The notes under the pieces were generated by a model, which had not been told where the DNA came from, searched no databases, and was given only the letters and a program-made list of their open reading frames with translations. A program made the position numbers and the translations under genes. Source: Nematostella vectensis (Eukaryota > Cnidaria > Anthozoa > Actiniaria > Edwardsiidae). Taken from it: a stretch of DNA of 64,000 nt. The stretch covers positions 3,683,001 through 3,747,000 of the forward strand of contig NC_064043.1 of the NCBI RefSeq assembly GCF_932526225.1. The letters are read 5' to 3'. This document shows, piece by piece, positions 58,296 to 64,000 of this stretch. Position 1 is the first letter of the stretch. Each line of letters starts with the position of its first letter.

Positions 58296-59017
58296 TTTTT
58301 TTTATAAGAACGTGTTATTTTCAGTTAGGGGTGTACCGCTTTTATTTTTGGAGCAATTCGTCAAGGCTGAATATGCAGTGCCATAGCAGGCCTTGAAGTA
58401 TCAGGGGGGGGGGGGGGCAACAATACAGAAACATTAAGAAACTATTGGGGGTAGCCACACCCCTACTGGTCATTTCCTTATAATGTTTGAAAATATTGGG
58501 GTGGGGGGCACGTGTTCCCAGTGCCCCAGCCCCTGAACAAATGATTGACGCATTAGACATGGTTTTAAGTGTTTCACTGAATGTAAATTATTTTATGCTT
58601 TTTAGAAACTACTATAGCGACTCTCGTGTTTCATACGTTGATTAGACGCCATTCATTCACCTTTAACATTCATTTACATTATCTCATTGCATTTTTCCCT
58701 ATAAAACATATCAAAATAAGGTGGCCTAACATATATACATATTATCAACATTCTTTTCAAATACTTCTCTATTTTTGCAAATTTAATGTCCCATGCTACG
58801 GCCCAGTTATGTTTTTCACGATGTTCTTAAATTTTAGTGTATATTAGAATTTAATACCCAAAGAATTATTAGGAAGAGAACTACACTAATGATCAGTAGC
58901 AAATATTAGGGATGCATTATGAACACAATTCGATTCTGCATTTTAGAACACAAACAAAACTCAACATTTTGCATCTCAGCCTCGGCATGTTCTTAACCTG
59001 GACGTTCTTATAAAAAA
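58296..59017. mobile_element. MITE E1 copy split by a nested insertion
   Basis: Ends TTTATAAGAACG and CGTTCTTATAAA are inverted. The interior matches 13452-13768 in two pieces, 58296-58374 and about 58818-59017. The piece between belongs to family E2 (see 41995-42346), so E2 or its carrier inserted into E1. Confidence 0.75.
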
Positions 59018-59315
59018 GAATGTATACAAAAACAAGAATGCATTGCTCTTAATGGAGGCCTACGCCGCTATTTTATGCTCCCGCTCAATGACGAGTCACA
59101 CAAAGCATTTATTTCCATCGGCTAATTCAAGCAATTTTTAACCAATTCAACCAAATATCGTCAATAACATATCAGACTTCATTCGTAGATAGCTATTTTG
59201 AAGTTTTCTTGCGAATAAACCGCTGTATTTTTTAATGATAAACAATAACAAAGGAGTGGGTGATCGACATTCTTTAACCTGGAGTTCTCTAACTCTTATT
59301 CATTTGGTACACACA

Positions 59316-59473
59316 AGGGCGTAGCCAGGAGGGTGGCTTAGGGGGCCCGGCCCCCCCCCCCTTTGGTAGCCAAAAATACAGTAAATGTATGAGACATTAT
59401 CTAAAATACAGGAGCAAATGCCTTAAAAGTCCATTTTGGGCCCCCTCCTGTTAAAAATCCTGGCTACGCCGCT
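59316..59473. mobile_element. 158-bp MITE with GGCGTAGCCAGGA ends
   Basis: AGGGCGTAGCCAGGA at the left and TCCTGGCTACGCCGCT at the right are inverted repeats. The G/C-rich inner parts (GGGGGCCCGG, GGGCCCCC) also pair. Non-coding. A solo end of the same kind lies near 1355. Confidence 0.85.
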
Positions 59474-60303
59474 GACAGAAGAGGAACTGCGGATAACTAC
59501 GGTCTGAAGTATTTGAAGCTTGGCCCGCGGTTAACATAAAACATCATCATACCGGATGCGCAACCCATGGTAGTTTCTTTAAAAAATGTACATTTACGTC
59601 AGGAATCAAGACTGTTTGTTATTGGCAAGAAAGCTTTTAATCACACACTAATGATTAAAGTCTGTTAGTTAATTAAACATATCTTAAGTATACCAGTTGC
59701 TTGCTTTAAATAAGGAACGGACGATTTGAAAAGTAAGGGGAGGGGAAGGAACAAACGCCTACAACGATTAAAAGAATTGGAGAAAAGAAAAATGCACAAC
59801 TAAAACCTACCCCCCTCCCCTCCCCCCTTCACTTTTCTGATGGTCTGTCCCTTACTGGAAATAGATTATTTGATTGACTCTGTAATGTATTATTGGCTCT
59901 CTTCCAAGGCAAGGAAATGTAGAAACCTTTTTACACCAGTTAAGTAACCTGGCACTTTATTATATTTTATAACCACAATAACGCGGACTTTTGATGCAAC
60001 GAGTTCTCGCAACGTGTAAAGCCAGAATCGATAATAGCAAAGCTAACCGCTGTCAATATGAGCTCGCGGACTCATGTATGGTTTTGGTAATCGATTGACG
60101 TCTGTGGTTGAAGCCGGGTACTTATTAGGCAGTTAAAATCACCTCAGCTACACCCAATCACCTCCCGGACGTTTAAAGCGGCTCGAACGGCGTAACGTAG
60201 TCATAGCATGGATGTAAAATCCTACTCGACAGCGTAGCCTCACTTCCGGCTCATTTCGGCTTATGAACAATTTGAACAGCTGAACAATGAGCAGAGACGC
60301 GTC

Positions 60304-60340
60304 ATGACTCGCAAATATTGGATTTTCCTGAATATTTGGG
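60304..60340 (+). CDS. LamG gene exon 1 (signal peptide start)
   Basis: ATG at 60304, 12 codons and one base, then a strong donor TTGGG|GTAAGT. The hydrophobic stretch YWIFLNIW continues as A-INAF once spliced. A TATA-like TTTTATAACC lies near 59968. Start inferred. Confidence 0.55.
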
Positions 60341-63044
60341 GTAAGTCGAATCACATTTCATTTAGAGTTTTCATCTGATAGACGAAAAAAAATAGAAAAA
60401 ATCCAAATAAGCAAAGGAACTAATGTCTCGATGACCTGACTTGATATGTTCAAAATTTATTTCTAATTCCAAGTGTCTGCTGGAGACCATCTAATGAATC
60501 CATACAATTGTTTGTAACGGATGAATCTAAATGCAGCGACTTCAACATATTCATGTAAGGAAACGGACTAAAATAAAGATAATAACAGAACGTAGAAATA
60601 AGTAGAGGCGATATGCGCGAGGTTTGATTTCATTTCCACTGAATGTGTTTCTTCAGAATTGATAAATTCTTGCAAGCTTCAAAAACTACGTGAATTGTTT
60701 CTCTTGTCTCGTTAATAATATATTTACTGGGTCTAAATGGATAGTTGTGATTAAGAGAGCGTTATCGTCTTGCTTATAAGTCAAAGTTTTCGCAGAAGTA
60801 AGTTTGTACCCGTATTGGTGTAGCAATATTTCTAAATGTCAAGATTTCCGCCGAAATTTTGAATAATTTGCGTTCCAGAGCAGGTGTGTTTTAAGGAAAA
60901 GTGCGCCTCAAATTAACCGCACGCGTTGTCAAGCGATAATCTGCAAACACAAGGCCGACGATGGCCTTTTCATATTCATAATATTGATCGTGAATTTAGA
61001 AATGCGCCCTGTTGAGTGTCGAAATGCAACGAGGTGGTAAAAGTTTAGGGGAATCGATTTTTTAGCAAAATCACTTCGTTAAAGAATCATGAGAAAATAA
61101 AGAGCTCAAAGCTTGGGATAAACTGCGTTATAACTAAAAAAGCCTCCTTTATCACATCCGAAGTTTCGTTATATTACTTTATTTTTTAACTTTTAACTTT
61201 TTCATTCCGATTGGTTTGTTAGCCTTTGGGTCTTGGAAATTGAACGTCTTCTTTTAACAACTGTTATCAGGCGATCATTGGGCATTATAGTGTGGGAATG
61301 TAATGATGATGGTGATTTTGTTGCGGAGAACAGAACCACGACTAGTTTTAGTTTTAGCGGTCTGAATGCATTAAGACATTAGCAGTCCAGGACGTTTAAA
61401 ACTTATGATTTTTTTACTTTTTTGTCCTTTAAAGGTATATTAGCTGACAATTTTTCATTAGCGCAATACAAACATATTTCTGCGGGCCATGAAGGCATTG
61501 ATATAATAAGAATTCCAGTTGTTGACATTATTACAATATGATCATGACCAAGAAATAAGAATAGAGCGCTCTGGCTTCATTAATCTTGTGTTTATAAGAA
61601 CGTCTAATTTCCAGTCTAAGAGTTTCTATAGCGCCATATAGAATACGTAGTTGCCGGATTGGTTTTGAATTTTCCGAGAAATGAACAAGGGTTCTTTCTC
61701 TTCTATCAATTATTATCTCGTGCAAAATAGTCTAAAGACGCTGGGAACAAGACATTGTTTGGTCTTGTAAGCCTGAACGTACCAACACTTTCAAGACTAT
61801 TGTGTGAAAAAAAAATATGTTTGATAAGTGTCATTATAAGTTTTAGGATTAAAGTAGAAACGTAAATAATTAATATGTGCTAAGTGCTTTTCGCTTTTCT
61901 CCTTAATTCTAGCAATCAACGCTTTCACAAGTTCTGGTTATATTGGCAAAGGTGAGGATATTTTCATTTTCTTAGCGCCTGCTAATATCTAGTTTTTGTT
62001 TGGCGTCAAAGTTCAGACGTTGTATTAGCCGTATATTCAATGCAAATGCATGCAAAAGAAGATAAAACAATCGACTTGATTCATTTGCACGCATTTGCAT
62101 TGAATACGGCTCATGGATAATACGACATTTCAACTTAGCCTAAGTCAAGAGACTATCATGGTCGCTATGCCTAAGTCAGAAAAATAGGGGATGGGGGGAG
62201 GATGGTGGTGGTGGGGGGGGGGGGGGAGGGTGGGTGCTTGTCAAATATTACATGATTTAAAGAATAAGGGAACGCCTATCTTTAACGTATGCTCTCTCTT
62301 TTTTTGAAATGTTTATAAAATGCCCTAATAACTGATTTCCCGGTGTTTATACGCGTGTGATATTTTCTTTGCGATTTAGCCGCAGGAGATATAAACTTAC
62401 TTTGTCCCGTTCCATTTGCATCTATCTGCTTTTGCTATGAGCACGTTCTAATTTACGCACAAACATTTTAGATGGTGTTTCGTTCAGAACTAAGTCGAGC
62501 ATCCTCAAGTACAAATATGCGGTGACCGAGAGTACCATAGAGACAATAATCAACACAGGGTTTTCGACCTCGACGTGCGGTAGCGAGATTCTGCGCATAA
62601 CAAGCAAAGACCTCGCGCTCAAGGACTACTACAGCCTAGCCCTCACCTCATCCGGGCAACTACTTTTTCAGTATCGTCTCTATGGCAGCGGATTCAACAC
62701 AGTCATCCAAGCTCCCGTTGAAGGCCCTTTTTGCGACGGAAAACGTCATGACGTCATCGTCAGACGCGACGCCCGCAAGGTCTCATTTCAAGTGGACGGC
62801 GGTGTTACGCAGAAACTTGAGAACGGGCGCATGTTAATAGTGACGTTTAGCAAGCCGGATGTGATTGTTCTAGGAGGTTCTGGAAAAAGAAAGTTCTACG
62901 GATGCGTGTATAACGCGACGGTTGAGATGCAGTGGACTGGGATGAGCGCTACGACTGTTGATATCTTACAGTTACTTGACGCCCGCGATCCTATGGTCAG
63001 CAGTGAAGATGTTATCGTGGGTGGATGCGTCAAACCTTATGCAG
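60304..63044 (+). CDS. Laminin-G domain protein, 5' part (three exons), continues past window
   Basis: Exons 60304-60340, 61913-61951 and 62472-63044 join with GT-AG sites, all in phase 1. Exon 1 encodes MTRKYWIFLNIW, a signal-peptide-like start. The 39-nt microexon adds INAFTSSGYIGK. The large exon continues DGVSFRTKSSILKY, then SGQLLFQYRLYGSG, KRHDVIVRRDARKVSFQVDG, DVIVLGGSG and FYGCVYNATV, which is a laminin-G domain (LNS fold) of the kind in neurexins, CASPR and laminins. Such proteins are secreted or membrane-anchored and bind partners in a calcium-dependent way at cell contacts. The donor GCAG|GTTGGT at 63045 is weaker than average. Further exons must lie beyond 64000, so neurexin-like is possible but not proven. 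Confidence 0.72.
61913..61951 (+). CDS. LamG gene exon 2, 39-nt microexon
   Basis: Acceptor TTAATTCTAG and donor CAAAG|GTGAGG flank 39 nt in phase 1-1. It encodes INAFTSSGYIGK, which supplies the first beta-strand of the LamG fold (pattern aF.g.Gyi) and leads directly into DGVSFRTKS. Domain continuity is the main support. Confidence 0.75.
62021..62124. repeat. Imperfect palindrome in LamG gene intron 2
   Basis: GTATTA, GCCGTATATTCAATGCAAAT and GCATGCAAA on the left are inverted at ATTTGCATTGAATACGGC and TAATAC on the right, about 45-bp arms. Probably a small foldback element. Confidence 0.8.
62472..63044 (+). CDS. LamG gene exon 3: laminin-G domain
   Basis: Acceptor AAACATTTTAG ends at 62471. 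573 nt, phase 1-1. Carries nearly the whole LamG fold, with Cys residues at SCTSTCGS-like and FYGCV positions and a closing GGCVKPYA, which suggests the usual C-terminal disulfide. Confidence 0.9.
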
Positions 63045-63117
63045 GTTGGTTGAGTTGAACTGGAGTAGAAGGGGGGTTCAGGGTAAGATAAGAACATCAC
63101 GCAATGGATAATTTTCA

Positions 63118-63422
63118 ACGTGACATGACATGGTCTAGGCGTGACATGGCCTGGTCTAGGCGTGACATGATCTGGTCTAGGCGTGACATAACCTGGCCTA
63201 GGCGTGACATGACTTAGCCTAGGCGTGACATGACATGCCCTATGCGTGACATGACCTGGTCTAGGCGTGACAGGACCTGCCCTAGGTGTGACATGACCTG
63301 CCCTAGGCGTGACATGACCTGGTCTAGGCGTGACATGACCTGGTCTAGGCGTAACATGACCTGGTTTAGGCGTGACAAGATCTAGCCTAGGCGTGACATA
63401 ACCTGGTCTAGGCGTGACATTT
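63118..63422. repeat. 21-bp minisatellite, about 14 copies
   Basis: Tandem GTGACATGACCTGGTCTAGG + C with variants (GCCTAGG, GCCCTAGG). It lies in the intron just after the LamG exon 3 donor, starting about 70 bp beyond it. Confidence 0.95.
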
Positions 63423-63552
63423 GTCGCTCCCAGGCTTCCACTATAAGGTCGAGCGGTAAGGCAGCCACCGCTCGCCGCCCTCCCGTCGACATTTGTTCGT
63501 CGCTCTTTTGGGTTCTTGTCGGTGTGAAGCCTCTTGGACTCTGGATAGATTT

Positions 63553-63757
63553 GTATCGCCGCTTAATGTAACAACTGCCGCTTAATATGACACTAACGCT
63601 TAATGTAACAAAAATCGCCGCTTAATGTAACACTAACGCTTAATGTAACAAAAATCGCCGCTTAATGTAACACTAACGCTTAATGTAACAAAAATCGCCG
63701 CTTAATGTAACACTTAGTGTTACATTAAGCGGCAGTTGTTACATTAAGCGGTGATAC
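63553..63757. mobile_element. MITE with 43-44-bp inverted ends and internal tandem repeats
   Basis: Left arm 63553-63595 (GTATCGCCGCTTAATGTAAC...) is inverted at 63714-63757 (...GTTACATTAAGCGGTGATAC). Between them are about three copies of a 40-bp unit made of pieces of the arm (CGCTTAATGTAACAAAAAT, CGCCGCTTAATGTAACACTAA). Non-coding. Confidence 0.9.
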
Positions 63758-64000
63758 AAGATTCGTGGGACTACATGAATTGAAAATGATAATCAAATAT
63801 CAATAACTTTGTGAGTTGTAACTTAGCGTTATGAGGGATGTATTCTTTAGGACGTTGATTCTATGATTTCTTCTTTTTTATATTTTTTTATTTATATGAG
63901 CGTTTGCCTCGAAAGCACAGTGTGCTTATCTTACATCCATACATTTGTAGTGTACAGATGCGTACTAACTCTTGGCAGTTGGGACTTGTTGGGCTATGAA

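Overview
This is a gene-sparse, repeat-rich animal nuclear window. The splice sites are GT-AG and the receptors are intronless rhodopsin-family GPCRs. There are also CUB and laminin-G ectodomain genes, a Mutator-like transposase family common in cnidarians, CR1-type retrotransposon relics, many MITEs and very large minisatellites. Together these suggest an anthozoan cnidarian, most likely a sea anemone such as Nematostella. The species call is an inference from gene families and repeat style, not a database match.

Layout. 1.9-3.1 kb (-) and 18.6-19.7 kb (+) hold two paralogous intronless class-A GPCRs pointing away from each other. Between them are only repeats: minisatellites of about 21, 18, 49, 32 and 37 bp, a tRNA-derived SINE and MITEs. 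The second GPCR has a CCAAT-CRE-TATA promoter. 22.9-25.3 kb is a broken Mutator-like transposase whose own coding DNA has expanded into 24 copies of a 26-bp repeat. 26.1-31.0 kb is a nested palindromic composite. A 2.4-kb element has inserted into one arm of a palindrome with arms of about 0.9 kb, and Penelope/retrozyme-like repeats flank the whole. A second copy of the 2.4-kb element lies at 38.6-41.0 kb. 31.4-34.2 kb is a decayed CR1-like retrotransposon (-). Two unrecognised but gene-like ORFs (+) follow at 35.1 and 37.1 kb; the first has its own CRE-TATA promoter.

42.6-51.2 kb (-) is, as I reconstruct it from splice sites and matching phases, a complete six-exon gene. It encodes a signal peptide, two CUB domains, a transmembrane helix and a cytoplasmic tail (402 aa). 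Its introns are filled with satellites: about 190 copies of a 14-bp unit, 6 copies of a 50-bp unit that carries the 3' splice site, and about 45 copies of a 26-27-bp unit. 54.7-55.3 kb carries two tandem type-I hammerhead ribozymes 354 bp apart inside a duplicated 230-bp repeat, which looks like a Penelope pLTR or a metazoan retrozyme. 60.3-63.0 kb (+) is the 5' part of a secreted or membrane laminin-G gene, with a signal-peptide exon, a 39-nt microexon and a 573-nt LamG exon. It continues beyond the window.

The genes do not form an operon or pathway. The common theme is cell-surface signalling and adhesion genes embedded in active repeat landscapes. The two strongest leads are the tandem hammerheads and the duplicated splice acceptors inside the CUB gene.
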